Assembly (NCBI RefSeq): GCF_003626575.1
Contig: NZ_RBDY01000004.1
Coordinates: 124,001 to 188,000, forward strand
DNA length: 64,000 bases
Direction of reading: 5' to 3'
Origin: Streptomyces radicis
GTDB lineage: Bacteria > Actinomycetota > Actinomycetes > Streptomycetales > Streptomycetaceae
This document shows positions 16,761 through 26,467 of this stretch, piece by piece (positions within the stretch are counted from its first letter, which is position 1; each line of letters starts with the position of its first letter). Made by a program: the position numbers and the translations under genes. The notes under the pieces are model-generated. The model saw only the letters and a program-made list of their open reading frames with translations. It had not been told where the DNA came from and ran no database searches.

Positions 16761-19184
16761 TCAACTGCTCGGGAGCGGCTGTTCGACCCAGATCGTCTTG
16801 CCGCTCTTCGTGTAGCGGCTGCCCCAGCGCTGGGCCAGCGAGGCGACCAGCATCAGGCCGCGGCCCGTCTCGTCGAGGGAACGGGCGCGGCGCAGGTGGG
16901 GGGCCGTGCTGCTCGCGTCGAAGACCTCGCAGATGAGCGCCTTGTCCAGGATCAGCCGCAGCTGGATCGGCGGCGCCGCGTGCCGTATCGCGTTGGTGAC
17001 CATCTCGCTGCTGAGCAACTCGCAGGTGAGCGCGGTGTCTTCGTCGAAGCCCCACGCGGTGAGGCGTTCGTTGACGCGCTTGCGCATCTCGGCCACCGAG
17101 GGCGGGACCGGGTCGACGTCCCAGGTGGCGACCCTCGACGGGTCGAGCGCGCTGGTCCTGGCGAACAGCAGGGCGACGTCGTCCCGCGCTTCCCCCTTGG
17201 GCAACAGCGCGCCGAGCACGGTGTCGCACAGGAGGTCCAACGACCGGCCCGGCTCGGCGTCGGGGCGGCGGAGCACGTCGCACAGCGTGCGCAGCCCCGT
17301 GTCGAGGTCCCGGCCCCTCCCCTCGAGGAGCCCGTCGGTGCCGAGGGCGAGCAGGGCGTTCTCGGGCAGCTCGCGTTCGACGGGCTCGTAGGGCAGGCCG
17401 CCGAGGCCCAGGGGAGGTCCGAGCGGCATGTCCAACGCCTTGGCCGTGCCGTCGGGGAGCCTCAGCACCGGCGGCGGGTGGCCCGCCCTGGCGAGCGCGC
17501 AGCGGCGCGATATCGGGTCGTAGACCGCGTAGAGGCAGGTGGCGCCGACCTCGTCGGCCTTCTCGGTGTCGTCGGCGTCCAGGCTCAGGCGCACCACCAG
17601 GTCGTCCAGGTGGGTGAGCAGCTCATCGGGCGGCAGGTCGAGGTCCGCCAGGGTGCGCACGGCGGTGCGCAGCTGCCCCATGGTGGCCGACGCCCTGACG
17701 CCGTGGCCGACCACGTCCCCGACGACCAGGGCGACCCGCGCCCCCGAGAGCGGGATCACGTCGAACCAGGCGCCCCCGACACCGGCGTGCGGCATGGCGG
17801 GCTGGTAGCGCGACGCGGTCAGCACCGCGGTGGAACGCGGCAGCGCGCGGGGCAGCAGGCTGCGTTGGAGCGTGAGGGCGACCTCGTGCTCCCTGGTGTA
17901 GCGGCGGGCGTTGTCGATACAGACCGCGGCCCGCGCGGCGATCTCCTCGGCCACCAGCACGTCGTCCTCGGCGAACGGCTCGGGGCGGCGGTGCCGCACC
18001 AGCACCGCCACGCCGAGGACCTCGCCCCGCGCCCGCAGGGGCACGGCCAACGTCGCGTGCGCGCCGCTCTCGCGGAAGATCGCCGCCCTGGCCACGCTCT
18101 CCCCGCTCCAGCAGCGGTACACCTCCTCCTCGTCGCCGCAGCGGATGGTCCGCCCCTCGCTCAGCGCGCGGATCCGCGGTGAGCGCTCGGGGTAGACCTC
18201 GAGGGCGCCGAGGTGCACCACGGCCTCGGGCGAGCCGTCGTGGATCGAACGGTGCGCGGCGCGCAGGAGCGTCAGGTGGCGGGCCTCGGGGTGCTGGCCG
18301 TCCAGCGGGTCGAGCAGGTCGACGGTGATGAAGTCGGCGAGCCGGGGGACGCACACCTCGGTGAGCTCCTCGGCCGTCCTGGTGACGTCGAGCTGGGTGC
18401 CGATGCGGACGCTGGCCTCGTTCACCACGACGAGCCGCTCCCTCGCGGCCTGTTCCTCGGTGGTGTCGTGGGCGGTCAGGCTCGCGCCGAGGACCCGGCC
18501 GTTCGGATCGCGCAGCGGCGCCATGGCCATCCGCCAGGCGTGCACGCGGCTCTCGCCGCCGGTCCGCATGGTGATGTCCAGGTCGCGCGGGCGACCGCCG
18601 CGCAGCACGCCGCGCAGCGCCCGCTCCACCACCAGGTGCTCCTCCCTGCCCCCGATCTGGGTCACCAGCAGCCCGCGGACCTCGTCCTCGGACAGGCCCA
18701 TGACGCCCTCCATCCTGGCGTTGATCCTGCGCAGCCGCAGATCGGCGTCGTAGATCGCGGTCGCGCAGGGGGACTGGGAGAAGCCCCACCTCGCCAGGTC
18801 CTCGTCACCGGCGCGCGGCTCCCTGCCCGTCAACGCGGTGACCAGGAGCCAGCCGCCCTCCCCCGTCCCCGGCGCGCCGCGGTGCGCCACCAGGGGGACG
18901 GTGACCCGGTGGCCTTCGCGGTGGCGCAGCGCGAGCGAGCCGTTCCAGCGGCGCAGGCCCGTGAGGCCACGGAACATCTCGGGCGCCGTGCCTTCGGCCA
19001 GCAGCAGGGACGCGTGGCGCCCGAGCGCCTCGGGCTCGGACCAGCCGAGCAGGAAGCGGGCGCCCGCGCTCCACCGGCTGATGACGCCCGCGCCGTCCAC
19101 CATGGCCGTGGCGTCCGGCGGCGCGTCGATGTCCTCGGCGGCGCTCGCCGGTGCGCGGGAGGACGGGGAGCCCTCATCGACCAT
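16761..19184 (-). CDS. PAS/GAF sensor SpoIIE-type phosphatase with C-terminal anti-sigma-like ATPase
   Basis: 807 residues from ATG 19184. Order: PAS about 20-130 (VDGAGVISRWSAGARFLLGW), second PAS 130-250 (MGLSEDEVRGLLVTQIG), GAF 255-420 (HATLAVPLRARGEVLGVAVL), PP2C/SpoIIE 430-650 (LQRSLLPRALP, VVGDVVGHGVRASATMGQLR, ALGTDGLLEGRG, DDVALLFART), and HATPase_c 665-805 (SSEMVTNAIRHA, DETGRGLMLVASLAQRWG). Such proteins both dephosphorylate anti-anti-sigma factors and can phosphorylate them or bind sigma. The PP2C aspartates are present. Likely a cytosolic stress or development switch responding to redox or small molecules. No partner STAS gene is nearby. Confidence 0.92.
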   Translation of the reverse strand: MVDEGSPSSRAPASAAEDIDAPPDATAMVDGAGVISRWSAGARFLLGWSEPEALGRHASLLLAEGTAPEMFRGLTGLRRWNGSLALRHREGHRVTVPLVAHRGAPGTGEGGWLLVTALTGREPRAGDEDLARWGFSQSPCATAIYDADLRLRRINARMEGVMGLSEDEVRGLLVTQIGGREEHLVVERALRGVLRGGRPRDLDITMRTGGESRVHAWRMAMAPLRDPNGRVLGASLTAHDTTEEQAARERLVVVNEASVRIGTQLDVTRTAEELTEVCVPRLADFITVDLLDPLDGQHPEARHLTLLRAAHRSIHDGSPEAVVHLGALEVYPERSPRIRALSEGRTIRCGDEEEVYRCWSGESVARAAIFRESGAHATLAVPLRARGEVLGVAVLVRHRRPEPFAEDDVLVAEEIAARAAVCIDNARRYTREHEVALTLQRSLLPRALPRSTAVLTASRYQPAMPHAGVGGAWFDVIPLSGARVALVVGDVVGHGVRASATMGQLRTAVRTLADLDLPPDELLTHLDDLVVRLSLDADDTEKADEVGATCLYAVYDPISRRCALARAGHPPPVLRLPDGTAKALDMPLGPPLGLGGLPYEPVERELPENALLALGTDGLLEGRGRDLDTGLRTLCDVLRRPDAEPGRSLDLLCDTVLGALLPKGEARDDVALLFARTSALDPSRVATWDVDPVPPSVAEMRKRVNERLTAWGFDEDTALTCELLSSEMVTNAIRHAAPPIQLRLILDKALICEVFDASSTAPHLRRARSLDETGRGLMLVASLAQRWGSRYTKSGKTIWVEQPLPSS

Positions 19185-19255
19185 GCAAAAATCATTCCAT
19201 CCCCCCGCGATACCCGCATATCCCCCGCGTGCCCGGCCCGACGGCGGCTGTTCGG

Positions 19256-20260
19256 TCAGTCGTGGGTGGGGGGTGGGACCAGGGTGTCGTCGGTCGTGCG
19301 GCGGGCCAGGTGGTCCTCGACGTTCCTGGCCGTCGTCGCGACGATCTCGCCCACCGCGTCCCGCGTGTAGTACGCCTGATGCGAGCTCACCAGCACGTTG
19401 CGGAACGTCATCAGGCGGGCGAGGACGTCGTCGGTCACCACGTCGAGTGACCGGTCGAAGAAGAAGACCCCGGCCTCCTCCTCGTAGACGTCGAGGCCCA
19501 CGCCGTCGAGCCGTCCGGCGCGCAGCGTCTCCACCAGGGCGTGGGCGTCGATGAGCCCGCCGCGGCTGGTGTTGACGAGGATGGCGTCGTCCTTCATGCG
19601 GCGCAGCGCGGCGGCGTCCACCACGTGGTGGGTGTCGGGCAGCAGCGGAACGTGCAGGCTGATCAGGTCGGACTCGGCGAACAGCCGGTCGCGGTCGGTG
19701 TACTCCATGCCGAGGGCCTGGCACTCCGGGCTCGCGGCCACGTCGTGGCCGAGCAGCCGCATGCCGAACCCGGCCGCGATCCGGGTGAACGCGGTGCCGA
19801 TCTTCCCGGTGCCGAGAACGCCGACCGTGCGGCCGTGGAAGTCCCGGCCCATCAGGCCGGTGAGCCGGAAGTCGAAGTCCCGCGTGCGCGTCGCCGACCG
19901 GGTCACCCGCCGGTTGACGGCAAGCGCCAGGGCCCAGGCGAACTCGGCGACCGAGTGCGGCGAGTACGACGAGACGCGGGCCACGGTGAGGCCGAGATCA
20001 CCGGCGGCGCGCAGGTCGATGTTGTTGTACCCGGTGGCCCGCTGCGTGATCAGCCGGGTCCCGCCCGCGGCCAGGCGTTCCAGCACGGGGCGGTCGAGCA
20101 CGTCGTTGACGCCGCTGCACACCACCTCGTACCCGGACGCCGTGGCCACGGTGTCCCCGTCCAGGATCAGCTCGAGGCAGCGCAGCCGGTGCCGCCCCTC
20201 GAACGCCGCCTCGAGCAAGGGGCGTTCGTCCGCCGTGACGCCGTAAGCGACGATCTCCAT
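19256..20260 (-). CDS. ldhA: D-lactate dehydrogenase-like 2-hydroxyacid dehydrogenase
   Basis: 334 residues. D-isomer-specific NAD-dependent family: substrate loop RATGYNNIDLRAAGDLG, nucleotide fold VGVLGTGKIGTAFTRIAAGF, catalytic Arg in NTSRGGLIDA, and catalytic His in VLVSSHQAYYTRDAVGEI, closest to fermentative LdhA. It reduces pyruvate to D-lactate with NADH. ATG 20260 follows GGAAAGGAAGG. Divergent from the PPDK gene, with which it shares pyruvate and a 181-bp promoter region, suggesting opposite control of pyruvate fate. Confidence 0.92.
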   Translation of the reverse strand: MEIVAYGVTADERPLLEAAFEGRHRLRCLELILDGDTVATASGYEVVCSGVNDVLDRPVLERLAAGGTRLITQRATGYNNIDLRAAGDLGLTVARVSSYSPHSVAEFAWALALAVNRRVTRSATRTRDFDFRLTGLMGRDFHGRTVGVLGTGKIGTAFTRIAAGFGMRLLGHDVAASPECQALGMEYTDRDRLFAESDLISLHVPLLPDTHHVVDAAALRRMKDDAILVNTSRGGLIDAHALVETLRAGRLDGVGLDVYEEEAGVFFFDRSLDVVTDDVLARLMTFRNVLVSSHQAYYTRDAVGEIVATTARNVEDHLARRTTDDTLVPPPTHD

Positions 20261-20441
20261 CGCCCGCTCCTTCCTTTCCGTTCCGCCGTCCAGTGTCGGC
20301 GACGCGGGGCGGCGGACCGCGCTGCCTCGGCGGGTACGCCGACGTGACTCGTGCCACGTTTGATCGATCGCACGCTCAGATGAGCGATCTCAGGGTAGCC
20401 TCCCCGTGTCAGGGCAGCCGTTCACGAGGAGTCGAAGTCCC
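20261..20441. promoter_or_regulatory. divergent ldhA/ppdK promoter region with a small palindrome
   Basis: The 181 bp between the two divergent starts contain CGCTCA GA TGAGCG (20373-20386), plus TGATCGATCG just before it and TAGCCT near 20396 as a possible -10 hexamer for ppdK. No clear Rex site was found. The palindrome is a candidate operator only. Confidence 0.4.
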
Positions 20442-23168
20442 GTGCCGGATACGCGTATATCTCCCCTCATCACCCCCTCACCCTCAGCCACAGCGACCAC
20501 CGCGACCACCTATGTCTACGACTTCGCCGAGGGCCACAAGGGCCTGGTCGACCTGCTCGGCGGCAAGGGCGCGAACCTCGCCGAGATGACCAGGCTCGGC
20601 CTGCCCGTTCCGCCGGGCTTCACGATCACCACCGAGGCGTGCCGCGCCTACCTGCGCACCGGCGCCGAGCCGGACACGTTGCACGCTCAGGTGAGCGCGC
20701 ACCTCGACGCGCTGGAGCGGCGCATGGGCCGCCGCCTCGGGCAGGGCGACGACCCGCTCCTGGTCTCGGTGCGCTCGGGCGCCAAGTTCTCGATGCCGGG
20801 GATGATGGACACCGTCCTCAACATCGGCCTCACCGACGCCTCGGTGACCGCCCTCGCCCGCCAGGCCGGTGACGAGCGGTTCGCGTGGGACTCCTACCGG
20901 CGGCTCATCCAGATGTTCGGCAGGACCGTCCTCGGGATCGAGGGCGACGCGTTCGAGGACCTCATCGACGACGCGCGGCGGGCGGCGGGCGCCGCCACCG
21001 ACGTGGAGCTGACGGCGGACCAGCTGCGCGCGTTGGTCGAACGGTTCAAGGACGTCGTGCGCGTCCGCACCGGGCGCGGCTTCCCGCAGGATCCGCGGGA
21101 GCAGCTGGACCTGGCCGTCCGGGCCGTGTTCGACTCGTGGAACGGCGACCGCGCCCGCCTCTACCGGCGCCAGGAGCGCATCCCGCACGACCTCGGCACC
21201 GCGGTCAGCGTCGTCGCCATGGTCTTCGGGAACCTGGGCCCCGACTCGGGCACGGGCGTGGCGTTCACCCGCGACCCCGCGACCGGTCACCAGGGCGTCT
21301 ACGGCGACTACCTGGCCAACGCCCAGGGCGAGGACGTCGTCGCCGGGATCCGCAACACCGTGCCGCTGGCCGACCTGGCCACCGCCGACCCGGCCTGCTA
21401 CGCCCAACTGCTCCGCACGATGGAGGTGTTGGAGAACCACTACCGGGATCTGTGCGACATCGAGTTCACGATCGAGCGCGGCACGCTGTGGATCCTCCAG
21501 ACCCGGGTGGGCAAGCGCACCGCGGCGGCCGCGTTCAGGATCGCCGTGCAGCTGCTCGACCAGGGCCTCATCGACGAGCGTGAGGCGCTGCGCCGGGTCA
21601 GCGGCGGGCAGCTGGCGCGGCTGATGTTCCCGAGGTTCGCCACCGAAGCGGCGGGCGACGTGGCGGGCGAGCGGCTGGCCACCGGCATCGGCGCATCCCC
21701 AGGGGCCGCGGTGGGCGCCGCCGTCTTCGACTCCGCGACCGCCGTCGCCCGCGCGGCCGCCGGGGAGCGCGTCATCCTGGTGCGCCGCGAGACCAACCCC
21801 GACGACCTCGACGGCATGCTCGCCGCCCAGGGCATCCTCACCGCACGCGGCGGCAAGACCTCGCACGCCGCCGTCGTGGCCAGGGGCATGGGCACGACCT
21901 GCGTGTGCGGTGCCGAGGAGCTGCGCGTCGACCCCGCCGCGCGCACGCTGACGACCGCCGACGGCACCGTCGTCGCCGAGGGCGAGGTCATCTCCATCGA
22001 CGGCACCACGGGCGCGGTCCACCGCGGCGAGGTACCCGTCGTGCCGTCCGCCGTCGTCGAGTACTTCGAGGGAACGGCGCCGGCCGACACCGACGACCTC
22101 GTGGCGGCCGTGGACCGGCTCATGACCTGCGCCGACCGCGTCAGGCGGCTCGACGTGCGCGCCAACGCCGACACCGCGGACGACGCCGCGCGCGCCCGCC
22201 GCTTCGGCGCCGCGGGGATCGGCCTGTGCCGCACCGAGCACATGTTCCTCGGCGAACGCCGCACGCTCGTCGAGCGGTTGATCCTGGCCGAGTCGGACGA
22301 CGAGCGCGAGGCCGCGCTGGCCGCGCTGCTGCCGTTGCAACGCGACGACTTCACCGACCTGTTCGCCGCGATGGACGGCCTGCCGGTCACCGTGCGGCTG
22401 CTCGACCCGCCGCTGCACGAGTTCCTGCCCGACCTCACCGACCTGTCGGTGCGCGTCGCGCTCGCGCACGACGTCCACGACGCCAGGCTGCTGACGGCCG
22501 TGCGGCGGCTGCACGAGCGCAACCCCATGCTGGGGCTGCGCGGCGTGCGGCTCGGACTCCTCGTCCCCGGCCTCTTCACGATGCAGGTGCGGGCCATCGC
22601 CGAGGCGGCGGCCCGGCGCGGGGCGGCGGGCGGCGCGCCACGGCCCGAGATCATGATCCCGCTCGTGGGCACGGTGCAGGAGCTGGAGATCGTCCGCGAG
22701 GAGGCGGAACGGGTCGTGGCCGAGGTCGAGCGCGACCACGGCACGCGCCTCGACATCCCGCTCGGCACCATGATCGAGCTGCCGCGCGCCGCGCTGACGG
22801 CGGGCCAGATCGCCGAGTCCGCCGACTTCTTCTCGTTCGGCACCAACGACCTCACCCAGACCGTCTGGGGCTTCTCCCGCGACGACGTCGAGGCCAGCTT
22901 CTTCGGCGCCTACCTGGAGAAGGGCATCTTCGGCGTCTCCCCGTTCGAGACCATCGACGCCGACGGCGTCGGCGCGCTCGTCACCACCGCCATCGCCGCG
23001 GGCCGGGCCGCGCGCCCCGGCCTCAAGCTCGGCGTGTGCGGCGAGCACGGCGGCGACCCCGAGTCCGTGCACTTCTTCCACGCCGCGGGCCTCGACTATG
23101 TCTCCTGCTCCCCCTTCCGCATCCCCATCGCCCGCCTCGAAGCGGGCCGGGCGGCGGCCGAGGGCTGA
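20442..23168 (+). CDS. ppdK: pyruvate, phosphate dikinase
   Basis: 908 residues from GTG 20442, chosen for AGGAG at 20427; GTG 20406 would add 12 residues. It interconverts pyruvate + ATP + Pi and PEP + AMP + PPi. N-terminal ATP-grasp: LLGGKGANLAEMTRLGLPVP, RSGAKFSMPGMMDTVLNIGL. Phosphohistidine domain: GGKTSHAAVVARGMG. C-terminal PEP/pyruvate barrel: CRTEHMFL, MLGLRGVRLG, SFGTNDLTQTVWGFSRDD, catalytic Cys in LGVCGEHGGDP. Full length for bacterial PPDK. It lies divergent from D-lactate dehydrogenase and is the second PEP-forming enzyme in the window. Confidence 0.96.
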   Translation: MPDTRISPLITPSPSATATTATTYVYDFAEGHKGLVDLLGGKGANLAEMTRLGLPVPPGFTITTEACRAYLRTGAEPDTLHAQVSAHLDALERRMGRRLGQGDDPLLVSVRSGAKFSMPGMMDTVLNIGLTDASVTALARQAGDERFAWDSYRRLIQMFGRTVLGIEGDAFEDLIDDARRAAGAATDVELTADQLRALVERFKDVVRVRTGRGFPQDPREQLDLAVRAVFDSWNGDRARLYRRQERIPHDLGTAVSVVAMVFGNLGPDSGTGVAFTRDPATGHQGVYGDYLANAQGEDVVAGIRNTVPLADLATADPACYAQLLRTMEVLENHYRDLCDIEFTIERGTLWILQTRVGKRTAAAAFRIAVQLLDQGLIDEREALRRVSGGQLARLMFPRFATEAAGDVAGERLATGIGASPGAAVGAAVFDSATAVARAAAGERVILVRRETNPDDLDGMLAAQGILTARGGKTSHAAVVARGMGTTCVCGAEELRVDPAARTLTTADGTVVAEGEVISIDGTTGAVHRGEVPVVPSAVVEYFEGTAPADTDDLVAAVDRLMTCADRVRRLDVRANADTADDAARARRFGAAGIGLCRTEHMFLGERRTLVERLILAESDDEREAALAALLPLQRDDFTDLFAAMDGLPVTVRLLDPPLHEFLPDLTDLSVRVALAHDVHDARLLTAVRRLHERNPMLGLRGVRLGLLVPGLFTMQVRAIAEAAARRGAAGGAPRPEIMIPLVGTVQELEIVREEAERVVAEVERDHGTRLDIPLGTMIELPRAALTAGQIAESADFFSFGTNDLTQTVWGFSRDDVEASFFGAYLEKGIFGVSPFETIDADGVGALVTTAIAAGRAARPGLKLGVCGEHGGDPESVHFFHAAGLDYVSCSPFRIPIARLEAGRAAAEG

Positions 23169-23194
23169 CCCAGGGCCGGGTGAACGCCCCCGCG

Positions 23195-23234
23195 GGGCCG
23201 CCCGGTTCGAGGTGTGGATCGAGCCGGGCGGCCC
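23195..23234. terminator. strong hairpin between convergent ppdK and spermidine-synthase-like genes
   Basis: Perfect 11-bp stem GGGCCGCCCGG / CCGGGCGGCCC (23195-23205, 23224-23234) around an 18-base loop that itself contains TCGA/TCGA. It sits 26 bp past the ppdK stop and 28 bp before the convergent gene end, so it probably terminates both directions. Confidence 0.75.
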
Positions 23235-23241
23235 GGCGCGG

Positions 23242-23264
23242 GACCCGGCGTTCCGCGCCGGGTC
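23242..23264. terminator. second terminator-like hairpin
   Basis: GACCCGGCG / CGCCGGGTC, 9-bp perfect stem with a TTCCG loop. It overlaps the stop codon of the minus-strand gene by two bases and follows the larger ppdK hairpin. Confidence 0.55.
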
Positions 23265-24768
23265 AGCCGCGGCGCGGGTAGGGCGTGAGCAGCTGGTCGA
23301 CCGGCGCGAAGTCGTCGGTCAGGACGCGCGCGTCACCGATCCACGCGTCGAGCGCGGCGCCGTCGACGACCCGCCAGTCGCCGCCGCGCTCGGCGACGCG
23401 CCGCCCCCACGCCGCCGTGTCGAACGCGGTGTCGGAGGCCGACACCACGAAGTTGCCGCCCCCCGCGCCGTCGAACGACCCGCCCGCCCCCGCCACGGCC
23501 ACGTGCGCGAACTCCGCCCGCACCGTCGCGACGGCGGCGCGGACGAACGCGAGCTCGCCGTGGTCGACCACGTTGACCGCGTACGCGCCACCGGGGCGCA
23601 GCACGCGCCTGATGTCGGCGACGGCCTCCCGGGTGGTGAGATGCCACGGCACGCTGATGCCGCCGAACGCGTCGCCGACGACCAGGTCGCGGGAGCCCGT
23701 GGCGATCCTCCGCAGGCCGATCCTGCCGTCCTCCACCCGCACGTTCAGGCTCTCGCCCGTCTCGACGCCGAGGCGCTCCCTGCCGATCTCGACCACGCCG
23801 GGGTCGATCTCGGAGACCACGCTCGTGGAGCCGGGGCGCGCCGCCGCCAGATAGCCGGGGACGGAGAGCCCACCGGCGCCCAGGTGGTAGGCGTCGAGGG
23901 CCTCGCCCTCGGGGTAGGCGGTGTCGACGAGCGAGGCGATCGCCCGGACATAGGCGAAGTCCAGGTGCTCGGGGTCGTCGAGGTCCACATACGAGTGCCG
24001 CAGCCCGTCGAGGACGAGGGTCCTGCCGCTCTCCCGCTCGGGGTCGTCGACCACGCTCGCGCAGTGGTAACGCGTCTCGGCGTCGCAGCCGCTCGGCACC
24101 GCCGCCCCGACCGTGACGCTGCCGCCGACGACCACGCCCGCCACCAGCGCCCTGCGGCCACGGCGCCAGTCCCGCGACGAGGCGTCCACCACCAGGCCCG
24201 TCACCAGCAGCAGCGCGCCGAGCGCGAACAGGATGACGCTGACCGGGACGACCGAGATCAGCACGAACCCGGTCAGCACGGTGCCCGCGATCCCGCCCGC
24301 CGTGCCGATCCCGGAGAGCCGCCCCACCACCGTGCCGGTCGCCTCGAGGTCGACGAGCAGCAGCTTGGTGACCATGGGCGTCACCGCCGTGAGCAGCGCG
24401 GCGGGCACGAACAGGCAGGCCGCGCCGACATACAGGACCAGGCCGCCGCCCGCGTCGCCCACGAGCCGCACCAGCGGGGGCGTCGCCGCGACGGCCACGC
24501 CCGAGAGCGCGAGCAGCGGGCCGAGCGCGCGCCGGGGCGCCACGGCGTCGGCGGCCCGCCCACCGGCCCACGACCCGAAGGCGATCGCGGACAGGGCGAT
24601 GCCGATCACCATGGTGTTCATCTCCATGGTGAGCCCGATGTAGGGGGCGAGCAGCCGCAGCGCGACCAGCTCGACGACCAGCACCGCCGCCGAAGAGCCG
24701 AAGACCAGGACGGCACCGGCCCTCGGCCCGATCCCCGGCACCCGCACCGCTTCCTCAGCCACCACCAC
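23263..24768 (-). CDS. fused membrane/spermidine-synthase-like protein
   Basis: About 501 residues; GTG 24768 chosen after GAGGGGAGC (GTGs 24765 and 24762 are equivalent options). Residues 1-220 hold roughly seven to eight membrane segments (GAVLVFGSSAAVLVVELVAL, then TMEMNTMVIGIALSAIAFGS, AVTPMVTKLLL). Residues 250-500 resemble the spermidine synthase methyltransferase fold: AYHLGAGGLSVPGYLAAA, VSEIDPGVVEIGRERLG, LVVGDAFGGISVPWHLTT, RVLRPGGAYAVNVVD. These fused proteins are common in actinomycetes; their product is unproven, and the polyamine site is not clearly conserved. Transcribed alone. Confidence 0.88.
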   Translation of the reverse strand: MVVAEEAVRVPGIGPRAGAVLVFGSSAAVLVVELVALRLLAPYIGLTMEMNTMVIGIALSAIAFGSWAGGRAADAVAPRRALGPLLALSGVAVAATPPLVRLVGDAGGGLVLYVGAACLFVPAALLTAVTPMVTKLLLVDLEATGTVVGRLSGIGTAGGIAGTVLTGFVLISVVPVSVILFALGALLLVTGLVVDASSRDWRRGRRALVAGVVVGGSVTVGAAVPSGCDAETRYHCASVVDDPERESGRTLVLDGLRHSYVDLDDPEHLDFAYVRAIASLVDTAYPEGEALDAYHLGAGGLSVPGYLAAARPGSTSVVSEIDPGVVEIGRERLGVETGESLNVRVEDGRIGLRRIATGSRDLVVGDAFGGISVPWHLTTREAVADIRRVLRPGGAYAVNVVDHGELAFVRAAVATVRAEFAHVAVAGAGGSFDGAGGGNFVVSASDTAFDTAAWGRRVAERGGDWRVVDGAALDAWIGDARVLTDDFAPVDQLLTPYPRRG

Positions 24769-24887
24769 GCCCGCTCCCCTCGGAGATCCGCCCCGTCCCG
24801 GCGAACCTACAAGCCGCGGGCCCCTGTCCGGAAAACGGGCCGGAAAGCGGTCCGGGGAACGGGCGTCCGACGACCGCGGGCGCGGCG

Positions 24888-25205
24888 TCAGGGTGGTGTG
24901 ACGCCGCCCACCAGGATCTCGCCGTCCTCCTCGCGCACCGGGTACACCGTGATCGGCTCGGTCGCGGGCGGGGACAGCGGCTCGCCGGTGGCGAAGTCGA
25001 AGACGCTGCCGTGGCAGGAGCAGAGCAGACCGTCCTCGGTGACCTTGCCCGCGGAGAGGAGGCAGGCCAGATGGGTGCAGTGGTTGGCGCTGGCGAACAC
25101 CTCGCCGCCGAAGCGGGCCACGGCGATCTCGACCTCGCCCACGAAGAAGCGGCGCACGACGCCCTCGGGCACCTGGCCCGAGCGGGCGACCTTGACATAC
25201 TCCAT
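24888..25205 (-). CDS. Rieske-type ferredoxin (first of two)
   Basis: 105 residues. The [2Fe-2S] Rieske motif is Cys43-x-His45 and Cys62-x2-His65 with 16 residues between (HCTHLAC...CSCHGSVFDFATGEP), as in dioxygenase ferredoxins. The acidic C terminus ends ILVGGVTPP. ATG 25205 lies two bases after the reductase stop, with a GGAGGGAGC ribosome site, so the two are co-translated. It would shuttle electrons from the FAD reductase to an oxygenase; the nearest oxygenase-type gene is the diiron protein at 26909-27634. Confidence 0.93.
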   Translation of the reverse strand: MEYVKVARSGQVPEGVVRRFFVGEVEIAVARFGGEVFASANHCTHLACLLSAGKVTEDGLLCSCHGSVFDFATGEPLSPPATEPITVYPVREEDGEILVGGVTPP

Positions 25206-25207
25206 GG

Positions 25208-26464
25208 TCAGCTCCCTCCCGCCGGCACCGCGGCCGACGCGTCCACGAGCTGGGCCAGCTCCACGTCCTCGTCCGCCAGCAGCGCCGGATCCGGGGTCGC
25301 GCGCCGGGCGATGAGCTCCCTCGCGGCATGGATGTCGCCGCCGCGCTCGGCCGCGAAGGCCGCCGTGAGCACGCCGTCGGCCAGGCAGAAGGCGATGAAG
25401 TCGGCCTCGTCGAGCGAGCCGCGCACCACCATGCGGTCCCACGTCCTGGCCTGCCCGCAGTGCTGGAGGTTGAGGCCGAACTGGTCGGACCAGAACCAGT
25501 GCGGGTCGTCGTGGACGGTGGGCCTGCCCAGGATGTTCTTGGCCGCGGCCATGCCCTGCTTGTTGGCGTTGTCGAAGTGCTCGACGCGGATCCAGCGTCC
25601 GTACAGCGGGTGGCGGTGGTTGGCGACGTCCCCGGCCGCCCAGACGCCGGGCAGGCTGGTGCGGCAGTACTCGTCGACGAGCACGCCGTTGGAGACGGAG
25701 ATCCCCGAGTTGCGCGCCACGTCCACGTTCGGCAGCGCGCCGACCGCGACCACCACGGCGTCGCCCTCGGCCCGCAGCCCGCTCTCCGTGGTCACTACCA
25801 CGCCGTCCGAGGTGGCGCGTACCGAGCTGACGGTCTCGCCCGTGTGCAGCTCCACGCCGTTGTCGCGCTGGAGCCGCCCGCAGAACCGGCCGAGATCGGC
25901 GCCGAGCACCCGCGCGAGCGGCTCGGCCGCCTGCTCGATGACCACGGGGCGCACCCCGGCCGCGAGCGCGGACGAGGCCACCTCCGAGCCCACGAAGCCC
26001 GCGCCCACGATGACGAGGCGGCCGCCGGGGCGCAGCAGGGCCCGCAGCCGCAGGGCGTCGTCGAGGCCGCGCAGATGGATGATCCGCTCGTGGTCCTTCT
26101 CGAGGCCGGGCAGCCGACGGGCGCGGGCCCCGGTGGCCAGCAGGAAGCGGTCGCCGGGGACCAGCGTCCCGTCGGCCAACTCGACCGCGCCCGCGGCGGT
26201 GTCGACCCGCCGGGCGGCGGTGCCGAGCCGCAGCTCGACGGCGTTGTCGGCGCACCACGTCTCGGACAGCACCTCGGTGTCGGCGCCCGACAGGCCGCCG
26301 TTCAGGAGCTCCTTGCTCAACGGGGGCCGCTGGTAAGGGGCGTGGGGCTCGTCGCCGACGAGGGTGATCCGCCCTTCGAAGCCGCGGCGGCGCAGGGTGC
26401 GGGCGGCGACCGCGGCGGTCTGGCTCGCGCCGACCACGACGACGCTCTGCGGGGTGTCTGACAT
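25208..26464 (-). CDS. FAD-dependent ferredoxin reductase
   Basis: 418 residues. Pyridine-nucleotide-disulphide oxidoreductase fold: FAD motif VVVVGASQTAAVAARTLRRR, APYQRPPLSKELL (typical of rubredoxin/ferredoxin reductases), NAD(P) motif GRLVIVGAGFVGSEVASSAL, and GVWAAGDVANHRHPLYGRW near the second FAD-contact region. The C-terminal reductase domain contains PHWFWSDQFGLNLQHCGQ. It takes electrons from NAD(P)H to the Rieske proteins flanking it (3 bp before, 2 bp after). ATG 26464. Confidence 0.93.
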   Translation of the reverse strand: MSDTPQSVVVVGASQTAAVAARTLRRRGFEGRITLVGDEPHAPYQRPPLSKELLNGGLSGADTEVLSETWCADNAVELRLGTAARRVDTAAGAVELADGTLVPGDRFLLATGARARRLPGLEKDHERIIHLRGLDDALRLRALLRPGGRLVIVGAGFVGSEVASSALAAGVRPVVIEQAAEPLARVLGADLGRFCGRLQRDNGVELHTGETVSSVRATSDGVVVTTESGLRAEGDAVVVAVGALPNVDVARNSGISVSNGVLVDEYCRTSLPGVWAAGDVANHRHPLYGRWIRVEHFDNANKQGMAAAKNILGRPTVHDDPHWFWSDQFGLNLQHCGQARTWDRMVVRGSLDEADFIAFCLADGVLTAAFAAERGGDIHAARELIARRATPDPALLADEDVELAQLVDASAAVPAGGS

Positions 26465-26467
26465 GAC